DNA from: Bacillota bacterium
GTDB taxonomy: Bacteria; Bacillota; Clostridia; Peptostreptococcales; Anaerovoracaceae
Direction: 5' to 3'
NCBI GenBank assembly: GCA_029239605.1
Contig: JARBUO010000002.1
Coordinates: 1 to 64,000, forward strand
DNA length: 64,000 nt
The notes beneath the pieces are model-generated. The model was not told where the DNA came from, made no database searches, and saw only the letters and a program-made list of their open reading frames with translations. The number at the start of each line of letters is the position of its first letter. Position 1 is the first letter of the stretch. The position numbers and the translations under genes are program-made. Positions 43,697 to 51,923 of the stretch are shown in pieces.

Positions 43697-44639
43697 ACTG
43701 AAAAAAGCAAATACCGTATTATTGTATCCCCATGTCATTATGGATGGGGATACTTTAGGCTCCTCCATCGCTTTGTGCATCGCACTAAGAAAGCTTGGCA
43801 AGGAAGCCTACATTCTCATAGAGGACGATATTCCTGGCTATTTAGCCTTTCTGGAAAAGGATTACTGCACTTATGACCAGCAAATTCTAGAGTGCCCTGA
43901 TGTCTCGATTTCAGTAGACTGCAGCGATATCGAACGTTTTTTCAAACGCAAGGAAAAGTTTCTGACAGGGAAGCGCAGTATCTGCATTGATCATCACAGG
44001 ACAAACAACTTCTTTGCGGAACTGAACTACATTGATGAAAATACTGCTGCTACCGGTGAAATCGTTTTTCATCTCATTAAAGAGATGGGAATGGAAGTAA
44101 ATGTGGAGATGGCTGAAGCAATTTACACGGCCATTACTACAGATACCGGTAACTTTCAGTATACCAATACGACAAAGACTACGCATCTCATCGCAGCTGA
44201 GCTGTTTGAAATCGGAATTGATCTGGAAAAAATCAGCGTAGAGGTATACCAAAATATTCGTCACGAAAAGCTGAAGATCATGAACGAAGTGATCGGCACC
44301 ATTGAAATGGTTTGCGGCGGAAAAGCGGATATCGCATATGTGACTCAGGAGATGCTGCAAAAAACAGGTGCGCTGATGGAAGAAACAGAAGGAATCATCG
44401 AGATCCTTCGAAATATCAGTGGGGTGGAGATCTCCGCGTTTCTGAAAGAGAACAGCGAAAACGAGATCAAGGTCGGCCTTCGGGCGAAGACCTATGGAGA
44501 TGTATCGGTGATCGCTCAATCCTTTGGCGGCGGCGGACATAAAAAGGCTGCAGGCTGTACGATACACGCTTCATTGGCGGAAGCCAAAAAACAGATTTCA
44601 GCAGCCGTAATTGCGCATCTAGAGGAAAACGAACAATGA
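43662..44639 (+). CDS. nrnA: NrnA-family DHH phosphoesterase (oligoribonuclease/pAp phosphatase)
   Basis: About 325 residues. DHH domain: VLLYPHVIMDGDTLGSSIAL (the usual DHxDxD-type entry), SVDCSD, IDHHRTNNFF; DHHA1 domain with GLRAKTYGDVSVIA and GGGGHKKAAGCTI. NrnA degrades 2-5 nt RNA and dephosphorylates pAp. Start codons at 43653, 43662 and 43665 are possible; all lie in the end of rbfA. Overlaps truB by 4 bases. Confidence 0.94.
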   Translation: MMKNTLNQIAAELKKANTVLLYPHVIMDGDTLGSSIALCIALRKLGKEAYILIEDDIPGYLAFLEKDYCTYDQQILECPDVSISVDCSDIERFFKRKEKFLTGKRSICIDHHRTNNFFAELNYIDENTAATGEIVFHLIKEMGMEVNVEMAEAIYTAITTDTGNFQYTNTTKTTHLIAAELFEIGIDLEKISVEVYQNIRHEKLKIMNEVIGTIEMVCGGKADIAYVTQEMLQKTGALMEETEGIIEILRNISGVEISAFLKENSENEIKVGLRAKTYGDVSVIAQSFGGGGHKKAAGCTIHASLAEAKKQISAAVIAHLEENEQ

Positions 44640-45688
44640 TCACAGACGGAATTATCAATTTACTGAAACCCGCGGGGATGACATCCCATGACGGGGTTCA
44701 GTTTCTTCGCAGACTTACGGGGATCAAAAGAATAGGGCATACAGGTACGCTGGACCCAATGGCAGTCGGCGTACTTCCTTTATGTATTGGCAGTGCGGCG
44801 AGAATCACAGAATATCTCGACCTGGATGATAAGAAATATCGCTGCGAAATGCAGCTTGGTCTGGAGACAGACACACAGGATATTTGGGGTGCGATTTTGC
44901 AGGATAAGAGACAAGAGGGCTTCCCGGAAAGAGCGAAAGTAGAGGAAGCACTTTCTCGGTTTCACGGTGTAATCTCCCAGTATCCCCCCGGTTATTCTGC
45001 GGTACGGGTAAACGGCAGAAGACTGTATGAATACGCCAGACAGGGGGAAACCGTGGAGATAAAACCAAGGAAGGTTGACATAAAAAATATTACGGTTATA
45101 TCTTATGATCAAGAGAAGGGCCGCGCTATTTATGATGTTACGTGCTCAAAAGGAACGTACATAAGAACAATCTGTCATGATGCAGGCACTGTTTTGGGCT
45201 GTGGTGCGGTTATGAGCTGTTTGATCCGAACAGCCAGCGGGGCATTTACCCTGAACGATACGGTTACCATGGAAGAATTAAAAGAGAATGGTGCAAAACC
45301 CTATCTCATGTCCCCTGATTTCCCCTTGGTACATTTTGGCCAGGCATTGGTATCTGACGATCGGGGAAAATGGTTTGCCAATGGCGGCCATCTTCGGATG
45401 TCTGAGATCGATGTGATCAGGGAACCGGAGTTTAAAGAGCAAAACAACGATTCGGAAAGCAATCTGAACATTAGAGAGGAATACCGAAGCGCTTATAATA
45501 TTTATCTAAAAGATAAAGCCCTCGGCGAACGGGAATTGGGAGCATTTCTCGGCGTTGCATTCTATAGTCCCCAATACAAAAAACTCGTAGCCGACAAGAT
45601 TTTTCTCAGCGACAGGACTATCTTTGATAGGACTGAAGCGAGTGAAACGGTAGAAAAAACAGTCCAGGGGCGTGGTGACTCTGAATAA
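44636..45688 (+). CDS. truB: tRNA pseudouridine(55) synthase TruB, with a long C-terminal part
   Basis: 350 residues, longer than the usual 290-310. Makes pseudouridine at tRNA position 55. Catalytic Asp in GHTGTLDPMAVGVLP; LLKPAGMTSHDGVQ at the start; CSKGTYIRTICHDAG is conserved. The last ~40 residues include the first copy of a perfect 56-bp direct repeat (45595-45650) and end in a tail (TVEKTVQGRGDSE) with no family counterpart, so the repeat event may have changed the gene's end. Confidence 0.95.
   Translation: MITDGIINLLKPAGMTSHDGVQFLRRLTGIKRIGHTGTLDPMAVGVLPLCIGSAARITEYLDLDDKKYRCEMQLGLETDTQDIWGAILQDKRQEGFPERAKVEEALSRFHGVISQYPPGYSAVRVNGRRLYEYARQGETVEIKPRKVDIKNITVISYDQEKGRAIYDVTCSKGTYIRTICHDAGTVLGCGAVMSCLIRTASGAFTLNDTVTMEELKENGAKPYLMSPDFPLVHFGQALVSDDRGKWFANGGHLRMSEIDVIREPEFKEQNNDSESNLNIREEYRSAYNIYLKDKALGERELGAFLGVAFYSPQYKKLVADKIFLSDRTIFDRTEASETVEKTVQGRGDSE
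45595..45650 (+). repeat. 56-bp perfect direct repeat, copy 1 (in truB)
   Basis: Identical base for base to 45717-45772. The two copies are 122 bases apart start-to-start with a 66-base unique segment between. Within each copy a small hairpin CTATC-TTT-GATAG occurs. Confidence 0.95.
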
Positions 45689-45706
45689 AGAAGTCAGAAG
45701 AGTCAC
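45675..45706 (+). promoter_or_regulatory. Hairpin between the two direct repeats, across the truB stop
   Basis: GTGACTCT at 45675-45682 pairs with AGAGTCAC at 45699-45706. It encloses the truB stop codon (45686-45688) and has no U-tract. Confidence 0.5.
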
Positions 45707-45716
45707 AGCCATCGGG

Positions 45717-45772
45717 CAAGATTTTTCTCAGCGACAGGACTATCTTTGATAGGACTGAAGCGAGTGAAACGG
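45717..45772 (+). repeat. 56-bp perfect direct repeat, copy 2 (ribF leader)
   Basis: Exact second copy of 45595-45650, ending 12 bases before the ribF ATG. It is in a different frame from copy 1 relative to its neighbours and is not coding in a convincing way. Confidence 0.95.
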
Positions 45773-45784
45773 CAGGTAAAAAAG

Positions 45785-46753
45785 ATGAAACAATTCAATT
45801 CACTGGATGAAATAAAGAATATCAAGGAAACCGTTGTTGCTCTGGGGAATTTCGATGGCGTCCACAAAGGGCATCAGGAACTGATCCGCAGAACGGTTAA
45901 GAGTGCTAAGATGGCCGGTCTGAAAAGCGCTGTTTTTACCTTCGCAAACCATCCTAAAAACGTGGTGGCAGGAAAACCGGTCATTAAAAATATTTTATAT
46001 CCCGAAGATAAGGCAGCCATTATTCAGTCACTGGGTGTTGATTATTTGTTTTCACTGGAATTCAACGAAATTATTCAACATCTCTCAGCTGAAGAGTTTA
46101 TGCAGAAGCTGCTTGTCGGTGCTTTTCGAATGAGAGAGGTCTACTGCGGCTTCAATTACCGTTTTGGCTATAAAGCGGAGGGTTCTCCCGAAACACTGAT
46201 CAAGGCCGGTATGAAAGACGGTTTTGGAATTCATGTTCTGGAGCCCTTTAAGATTGATGGAAATCTGGTAAGCAGCTCCTTTATCCGTGAACTTATCGCA
46301 GCGGGAAGAGTCGGTGAATGTAAAAAATATATGGGGAGAAATTATACGGTAGGCGGTGAAGTTGTCGTCGGCAACAAGATCGGCAGAACCATTGGCTTTC
46401 CAACTTCAAATATCTTGATTGACGAGGCGATGGTTACCCCCGCGCACGGCGTATATGTTACTTACTGCAATTATAACGGAACCTGTTACCAGGGGATTAC
46501 AAACGTAGGGATTAAACCAACCATTGGAGATAATCTGAAGAATATCGAGACCCATATCTTTAATTTCAGCAAAGAACTTTACGGCAAGGAAATCAGAGTG
46601 GAATTCTTGGAACGGATTCGTCCTGAGATAAAATTTGAAAATGTCCAGGAATTGGCGTTGCAAATTGACAGAGACTGTGCAGAGGCAGAGCGTTATCACA
46701 ACAGGATCAATGAAGCTCGATTAAAGAATAATTTCTGTGAGTCAAAAAAATAA
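45785..46753 (+). CDS. ribF: Bifunctional riboflavin kinase/FAD synthetase
   Basis: 322 residues. N-terminal FMN adenylyltransferase (VVALGNFDGVHKGHQELI, a nucleotidyltransferase HxGH-type site) and C-terminal flavokinase (YTVGGEVVVGNKIGRTIGFP, TSNI, YQGITNVGIKPT). Makes FMN and FAD from riboflavin; FMN users in this window include the NuoF-like protein, the flavin reductase and AroC. Start ATG 45785 with GGCAGG as weak ribosome site; an upstream TTG at 45746 lies in the repeat. Confidence 0.95.
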   Translation: MKQFNSLDEIKNIKETVVALGNFDGVHKGHQELIRRTVKSAKMAGLKSAVFTFANHPKNVVAGKPVIKNILYPEDKAAIIQSLGVDYLFSLEFNEIIQHLSAEEFMQKLLVGAFRMREVYCGFNYRFGYKAEGSPETLIKAGMKDGFGIHVLEPFKIDGNLVSSSFIRELIAAGRVGECKKYMGRNYTVGGEVVVGNKIGRTIGFPTSNILIDEAMVTPAHGVYVTYCNYNGTCYQGITNVGIKPTIGDNLKNIETHIFNFSKELYGKEIRVEFLERIRPEIKFENVQELALQIDRDCAEAERYHNRINEARLKNNFCESKK

Positions 46754-46767
46754 TTTTATTTTCACTC

Positions 46768-46796
46768 TTGACAATCCGAAAGTTTGCGGTTAGCAT
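46768..46796 (+). promoter_or_regulatory. Promoter of the aromatic amino-acid operon
   Basis: A perfect TTGACA at 46768-46773, 17 bases and TAGCAT (4/6) at 46791-46796, immediately upstream of the T-box leader. Confidence 0.7.
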
Positions 46797-46801
46797 ATTA
46801 A

Positions 46802-47174
46802 TAATCAACAATACGGAAAAGCGATGATAGAGGAAAGTAAAGATAAGGGACCTACCAGGGATTATCCATCATTGACTGGAAGTGGATATTAGAGAAGTTA
46901 TTTTGAAGTTCCCTCTTGAGCTCCTGGCTGAACAATTCGAAAGTAGGCTAAGGCGTTTTCCCACGTTACAGGGATAGAATATAATGAGCTGGAGATATTT
47001 CTCACCTCATTGAACGCGCGGTTATTAAGTTTTTTCTGCTGATGCGTTATCAAGAGGCAGCTTCGTATTCGAAAAGAGTGCAGTACTATTTTAGTGCTGA
47101 ATTTGGGTGGTATCGCGGAAGATAAGAGTCATTACCTTTCGTCCCTACATAGGGGGCGGAAGGTTTTTGTTTTA
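46802..47174 (+). promoter_or_regulatory. T-box leader, specifier read as UUC (Phe)
   Basis: All landmarks of a T-box riboswitch are visible: the Stem I k-turn/GA region (GATGATAGAGGAAAGTA near 46823), the Stem I 3' side with GAAG-TTC-CC, the AGTAGGC...CGTTACAGGGA block (46942-46974), the T-box itself (GGGTGGTATCGCGG, 47105-47118, with U in place of the usual C) and a terminator (47134-47164 plus T5). By comparison with tyrS-type leaders the specifier codon is TTC at 46909-46911, so uncharged tRNA-Phe should pair with it and let transcription pass. This suits an operon that contains pheA. Confidence 0.92.
47134..47174 (+). terminator. Regulated terminator of the T-box leader
   Basis: ACCTTTCGTCCCT at 47134-47146 pairs with 47151-47164 (with G-U pairs and one bulge), then TTTTTGTTTT. 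The competing antiterminator involves the T-box sequence at 47105-47118. Confidence 0.9.
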
Positions 47175-47235
47175 TTTCAACGCTTTTTCTGAATTGTAAT
47201 AAGCTTGAACTTGTAACCGGAAAAGGAGAATGGAA

Positions 47236-48249
47236 ATGATTATTGTATTAAAGAATGGAACGACACAGGAAGACATCAATAAAATATCAGGGTGGCTGAG
47301 CCGATACAATGTGGAGGTTTGCCCCATTGTCGGTGCTGAGACAACGATTTTAGGTGTTGTAGGAGATACTTCTTCGGTAGACAGAAGCTCTGCGTTTCTC
47401 AGTGAACATGTGGATAAAATAATAAAGGTTCAGGAGCCCTACAAGAGAGCAAACAGGAAGATGCATCCGGAGAATACCGTGGTTGATATCGGAGGCGTTA
47501 AAGTGGGTGGCAATAAGCTGGTGATCATGGCAGGCCCCTGCTCGGTGGAAGGGGAAGAGCAGATCGTTGATATTGCAAAGCACATTAAAGAGGCAGGCGC
47601 ATCCATTATCCGAGGCGGTGCATGGAAACCAAGATCCTCCCCATATTCCTTCCAGGGATTAAAGGCAGAGGGACTGGAGCTTCTAAACATCGCAAAAGCA
47701 GAGACCGGGCTTCCGATTATTACGGAAATCACCAACCCAATGCATGTCGAAAAATTCATCGGCAAGGTTGACTGCTTCCAGGTTGGTGCGCGGAATATGC
47801 AGAATTTTGAACTGCTGATTGAGCTTGGAAGGGCAAGAATTCCTGTCCTTCTCAAGAGAGGATTCTCAAATACACTGGAAGAATTTCTCATGTCGGCAGA
47901 ATATATCTTAAGCGGCGGAAACGAAAATGTGATATTATGTGAGAGAGGCATTCGTACAAATGAGACCTTTACAAGAAACACGCTGGACATCAGCGCAGTG
48001 CCCGCACTCAAAAAGTTGAGCCATCTGCCCGTCATCGTTGACCCATCCCATGCATCCGGTATGGCTTGGATGGTTGAATCCTTATCCATGGCAGCTGTAG
48101 CAGCGGGAGCCGACGGACTGATGATCGAGGTTCATAACGATCCGAAAAATGCGCTCAGTGACGGGGCACAGAGCCTTACTTACGAAATGTTTGAAGGGAC
48201 GATGAAAAAGCTCAAGTTACTTTCAGCGGTTATGGAAAGAGAACTCTAA
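47236..48249 (+). CDS. aroF: 3-deoxy-7-phosphoheptulonate (DAHP) synthase, AroA-I-beta type
   Basis: 337 residues. First step of the shikimate pathway: PEP plus erythrose 4-phosphate. An N-terminal ~75-residue ferredoxin-like regulatory domain (MIIVLKNGTTQEDIN) precedes the TIM barrel with MAGPCSVEGEEQ, RGGAWKPRSSPYSFQG and VDPSHASG. That N-terminal domain binds Phe/Tyr for feedback in Thermotoga homologues, so control may work at both enzyme and T-box level. AAGGAG fits the ATG at 47236, not 47230. Confidence 0.95.
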   Translation: MIIVLKNGTTQEDINKISGWLSRYNVEVCPIVGAETTILGVVGDTSSVDRSSAFLSEHVDKIIKVQEPYKRANRKMHPENTVVDIGGVKVGGNKLVIMAGPCSVEGEEQIVDIAKHIKEAGASIIRGGAWKPRSSPYSFQGLKAEGLELLNIAKAETGLPIITEITNPMHVEKFIGKVDCFQVGARNMQNFELLIELGRARIPVLLKRGFSNTLEEFLMSAEYILSGGNENVILCERGIRTNETFTRNTLDISAVPALKKLSHLPVIVDPSHASGMAWMVESLSMAAVAAGADGLMIEVHNDPKNALSDGAQSLTYEMFEGTMKKLKLLSAVMEREL

Positions 48250-48355
48250 CAGGTGCAAGATTAACAATGTTGCAAGAACCGCAGAATGCAAGAAGTGTTG
48301 AAGGGCTATTTCCGCAAATGGGAGAAAGAAGCTTAGAAAGATTTGGTTAATTGAT

Positions 48356-49456
48356 ATGAGGAAATTAAATTTAAAAGGAAAACATAACAGCTCTGCGATC
48401 CTGATTGGAAGGGGCATTCTGAATCAGGCAGGAGAACTCTGCAGAGCCGAGCTCTCTGGACGCAAGCTGCCTTCGGCAATTTGTGTAGTTACAGATTCCA
48501 ATGTGGCAGAGCTTTATTTAAAGGCTGTTTTGGAGCAACTTGCAATCTTCGAGGTTCCTGTGTACAGCCATGTGATCCCCGCAGGGGAAGAATTTAAAAA
48601 TCTGGATACTGTTTCTAAAATATATGAGGATCTGAGCGCAAACCGGTTTGGAAGGGACGATATGATCGTTGCCCTGGGCGGAGGGGTTACAGGAGATATT
48701 GCAGGGTTTACTGCCGCAACTTATATGCGGGGGATCAGACATTTGGTTCAGATTCCTACAACCTTGCTGGCCCAGGTTGATTCCTCCGTGGGTGGTAAGA
48801 CTGGTGTGGATCTTCCTCTTGGCAAAAATTTGGTTGGAGCATTTCGTCAGCCTGATGTGGTCCTGATCGATCCGGCGGTGCTTGACAGCCTTCCAGAGCA
48901 TATTTTTACCGGAGGTATGGCCGAGGTCATCAAATATGGCTGTATCTGGGATGAAGAAATTTTGGATCTGGCTAAAAAAGAAAACGGTTCTGCAGTTGAT
49001 TCCAAGCAGGAAAAAGAAAAACTGGAGTCTCTGATCGCACGGTGTGTTGCAATAAAAATTCGTGTTGTGGAAGAAGATGAGACGGAGGAGGGGCTTCGTA
49101 GAATTCTAAATTTTGGCCATACCATCGGCCATGGGCTGGAAAAATTAGCAGATTTCACGGATCTGTCCCATGGTGAAGCCGTTGCCATGGGCATGATTGC
49201 GGCGGCTCAAATGGGAGAGTCTGCGGGAATTACAGAAGAAGGCTGCTATGACAGACTGAAAACCCTTCTTCAAAGTTATGGCCTTCCCACAAAACTGCCA
49301 TATCCGGTAGCAGATATTTATCAGGCTATGATGGCCGACAAGAAGATACAGGGCGGGAGCATTCATTTTATCTTCATCGAGAATTTTGGAAAGACAGATA
49401 CCAGGAAACTGTCCGTTGAAGAACTCAGGCAGATGATGAAAGTGTTAGGTGATTGA
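48356..49456 (+). CDS. aroB: 3-dehydroquinate synthase
   Basis: 366 residues. Converts DAHP to 3-dehydroquinate with NAD and zinc. VALGGGVTGDIAGFTAATYMRG (NAD/substrate region, shortened here) , PTTLLAQVDSSVGGKTGV, AEVIKYGCIWDEE, and zinc His residues in NFGHTIGHGLE and LSHGEAVAMGM. The ribosome site is weak (GAAAG some distance away). One base separates its stop from the aroC ATG. Confidence 0.96.
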   Translation: MRKLNLKGKHNSSAILIGRGILNQAGELCRAELSGRKLPSAICVVTDSNVAELYLKAVLEQLAIFEVPVYSHVIPAGEEFKNLDTVSKIYEDLSANRFGRDDMIVALGGGVTGDIAGFTAATYMRGIRHLVQIPTTLLAQVDSSVGGKTGVDLPLGKNLVGAFRQPDVVLIDPAVLDSLPEHIFTGGMAEVIKYGCIWDEEILDLAKKENGSAVDSKQEKEKLESLIARCVAIKIRVVEEDETEEGLRRILNFGHTIGHGLEKLADFTDLSHGEAVAMGMIAAAQMGESAGITEEGCYDRLKTLLQSYGLPTKLPYPVADIYQAMMADKKIQGGSIHFIFIENFGKTDTRKLSVEELRQMMKVLGD

Positions 49457-49457
49457 G

Positions 49458-50591
49458 ATGGGAAGCACTTGGGGCAATCATATTAAAATATCAATATTCG
49501 GGGAATCCCACGGCAACGGAATCGGCGTCGTCATCGATGGCTTTCCTGCCGGGCACCCTTGTAATATGGAATTCATAAGAAGCGAGCTGGCCAGGCGGGC
49601 TCCCGGACAGAGCAGTCTGACCACAGGAAGACGAGAAGGGGATCAGCCCGAGATTCTTTCCGGAATGCTGGCAGATTCCGCTTCAGGCGAGCTTACGACC
49701 ACCGGGGCGCCAATTTGTATTGTCATCAGAAATACCGATACAAGAAGCGGGGATTATGAATCTCTACGCACGATTCCCAGACCCAGCCACAGTGACTATA
49801 CCGGACAGCTCAGATATCAGGGATTCAACGATATCAGAGGCGGAGGCCACTTTTCTGGAAGGCTGACGGCACCCATGGTATTTGCAGGGGCCCTTTGCAA
49901 AGATTACTTAAGAAGAAACTATCATATCGAAATCGGTTCTCACATTTATCAGATCGGTGATGTTAAGGATCATGCCTTTGATTACACTTCCGTCAGCAAA
50001 ACGGTACTGACTCAGTTGCAGCAAGCAGCATTCCCGGTTTTGGACCCGGAGTCAGAGCCAAAAATGAAGGAGACGGTAGACCTGGCAAGACGGGATCTTG
50101 ATTCTGTCGGAGGGGTGATAGAGTGTGCTGTGTCAGGTGTTTCAGCAGGTCTTGGAAGCCCGATGTTTTCCAATGTGGAGAGCCGAATTGCATCGATTTT
50201 GTATGGTGTTCCTGCCGTAAAAGGAGTCGAGTTTGGGCTTGGCTTTGAGATGGCGGAAAAACGAGGATCTGAGATAAATGACTGCTATGTGAAAAACAAC
50301 GATAACATTGAAACGCGAACCAATTACAATGGAGGTATTTCGGGAGGAATCACCACCGGAATGCCGATTATTGTACGGGCTGCGATTAAGCCCACACCTT
50401 CCATAAGCAGGGAACAGGCAACTTTGAACCTGAAGACCGGTGAGGAGGAACTGCTTAAGATTCATGGAAGACACGATCCTTGTATTGCCATGAGGGCGCC
50501 GGTTGTCATCGAATCAGCGGTGGCTCTTGCACTGCTTGACCTTTATTTAGAAGCCAGAGGGTATGCGACTGAGCAGTTTCAGCAGTTTTAA
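49458..50591 (+). CDS. aroC: Chorismate synthase
   Basis: 377 residues. Makes chorismate from EPSP and needs reduced FMN. GNHIKISIFGESHGNGIG, RRAPGQSSLTTGRREGD, RGGGHFSGRLTAP, and the C-terminal RHDPCIAMRAPVVIESAVA are typical. Monofunctional type without its own flavin reductase domain, so reduced FMN comes from elsewhere in the cell. ATG at 49458 chosen over a GTG at 49449 overlapping aroB. Confidence 0.96.
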   Translation: MGSTWGNHIKISIFGESHGNGIGVVIDGFPAGHPCNMEFIRSELARRAPGQSSLTTGRREGDQPEILSGMLADSASGELTTTGAPICIVIRNTDTRSGDYESLRTIPRPSHSDYTGQLRYQGFNDIRGGGHFSGRLTAPMVFAGALCKDYLRRNYHIEIGSHIYQIGDVKDHAFDYTSVSKTVLTQLQQAAFPVLDPESEPKMKETVDLARRDLDSVGGVIECAVSGVSAGLGSPMFSNVESRIASILYGVPAVKGVEFGLGFEMAEKRGSEINDCYVKNNDNIETRTNYNGGISGGITTGMPIIVRAAIKPTPSISREQATLNLKTGEEELLKIHGRHDPCIAMRAPVVIESAVALALLDLYLEARGYATEQFQQF

Positions 50592-50670
50592 ATGAACCGA
50601 AACCTGCGCGGTGATTAAAAAACGCCTGTCAGGCGTGGATTGCCGTTCACATTGAAAGGAACCGCTTACT

Positions 50671-51789
50671 ATGACACTGAACGAATTGAGACACAAAATT
50701 GATGAGATCGATCTGCAAATGAAGGAACTGTTTCTGAAGAGAATGGGTATCGCAGAGGCAGTGGCTGAAAATAAATTGCAGACCGGTGATAAAATATTGA
50801 AACCCGAACGGGAGGCGGAGATTATACATCAGCTTACCGCCGATGTGCCCGGCGATTTGCAGGCATCATACGGAATCTTTCTCAGCAAATTGATGGAGGT
50901 CAGCAGAACACGCCAGTATCGTAAACTGCTGAATCTGGGTGCTGCCTTTGAGATGAATTATATTGAAAAGACCATTTCCATTGCTGAGGCTGTATATCAG
51001 GGACTGCCCTGTTCTTATTCAGAGACGGCGGTAAATCATCTGTTTCCCGACGCGGATATAAGCGCAGTGAATACCTTTGAGGATGTATTTCTCGCAATCA
51101 ACAGCGGCACTGCACAGGCGGGAGTGGTCCCATTGGAAAATACCACAGCCGGAGGCGTTTATGAGGTTTATGATTTGCTTCTCAGGCATGATCTATATAT
51201 CAATGCCTGTGAAATCATTCGTGTAAACCACTGCCTTGCTGCACTGCCAGGGACAGCGCTCTCTGACATTAAAACCGTATATTCTCACCCTCAGGCTATT
51301 GCCCAGAGCGCTGAATTTTTAAAGGCAAGAGGAATTGCAACCAGAGAGAGCAGCAATACAGCAGTTGCTGCCAAAGAGATTGCCGATGGGAACGACAAAA
51401 GCTGCGGTGCTGTTTGCTCAGTGAATGCAGCGGAGTGTTACGGTCTTACTGTTCTTGCAGAGGGAATTAACCATAATAAGGAGAACGCCACCAAGTTTGT
51501 AGCGGTTTCAAAACAACTCATTGTCGAGGAGCACCATGATCGAATCGCGGTGGTATTTGCCTGTCCGCATCGAAGCGGAAGTTTGGCAGGAGTTCTGGGT
51601 ATCTTTGGAGATTATGGGGTGAATTTGACAGAAATTCATTCCAGACCGGACGGGAAGAGTCCATGGGAGTATCTTTTCTATGTGGATTTTACCGGAAATC
51701 TCAAGGATGAGCACATAAGGGCGCTGATGTTTCAACTTACGGAAGAGCTTCCCTTTGTCAAAATCATTGGAAGCTATAAGAGTAAATAA
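50671..51789 (+). CDS. pheA: Bifunctional chorismate mutase/prephenate dehydratase
   Basis: 372 residues. An AroQ chorismate mutase (1-~85, LNELRHKIDEIDLQMKELF), then a prephenate dehydratase (about 95-285, AQAGVVPLENTTAGGVYEVY, SHPQAIAQSAEFL, ATKFVAV) and an ACT domain (from ~290, LAGVLGIFGDYGVNLTEIHS) for Phe feedback. It leads chorismate to phenylpyruvate. Its presence supports the Phe reading of the T-box. GAAAGGAACC before the ATG; a short ACGCCTG/CAGGCGT hairpin lies in the preceding gap (50619-50636). Confidence 0.95.
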   Translation: MTLNELRHKIDEIDLQMKELFLKRMGIAEAVAENKLQTGDKILKPEREAEIIHQLTADVPGDLQASYGIFLSKLMEVSRTRQYRKLLNLGAAFEMNYIEKTISIAEAVYQGLPCSYSETAVNHLFPDADISAVNTFEDVFLAINSGTAQAGVVPLENTTAGGVYEVYDLLLRHDLYINACEIIRVNHCLAALPGTALSDIKTVYSHPQAIAQSAEFLKARGIATRESSNTAVAAKEIADGNDKSCGAVCSVNAAECYGLTVLAEGINHNKENATKFVAVSKQLIVEEHHDRIAVVFACPHRSGSLAGVLGIFGDYGVNLTEIHSRPDGKSPWEYLFYVDFTGNLKDEHIRALMFQLTEELPFVKIIGSYKSK

Positions 51790-51923
51790 ATACGATCGTA
51801 AAGATCCGGCGATTATGGGTGAAAACTATTGGTTACGGGCAGAGCGTATCAAACCCTGACCCGTCGATAAGGTCGCAACCAATGTCCTTCCCCCTTTGAA
51901 TCATTAGAGAACAGGAGAAAAAC

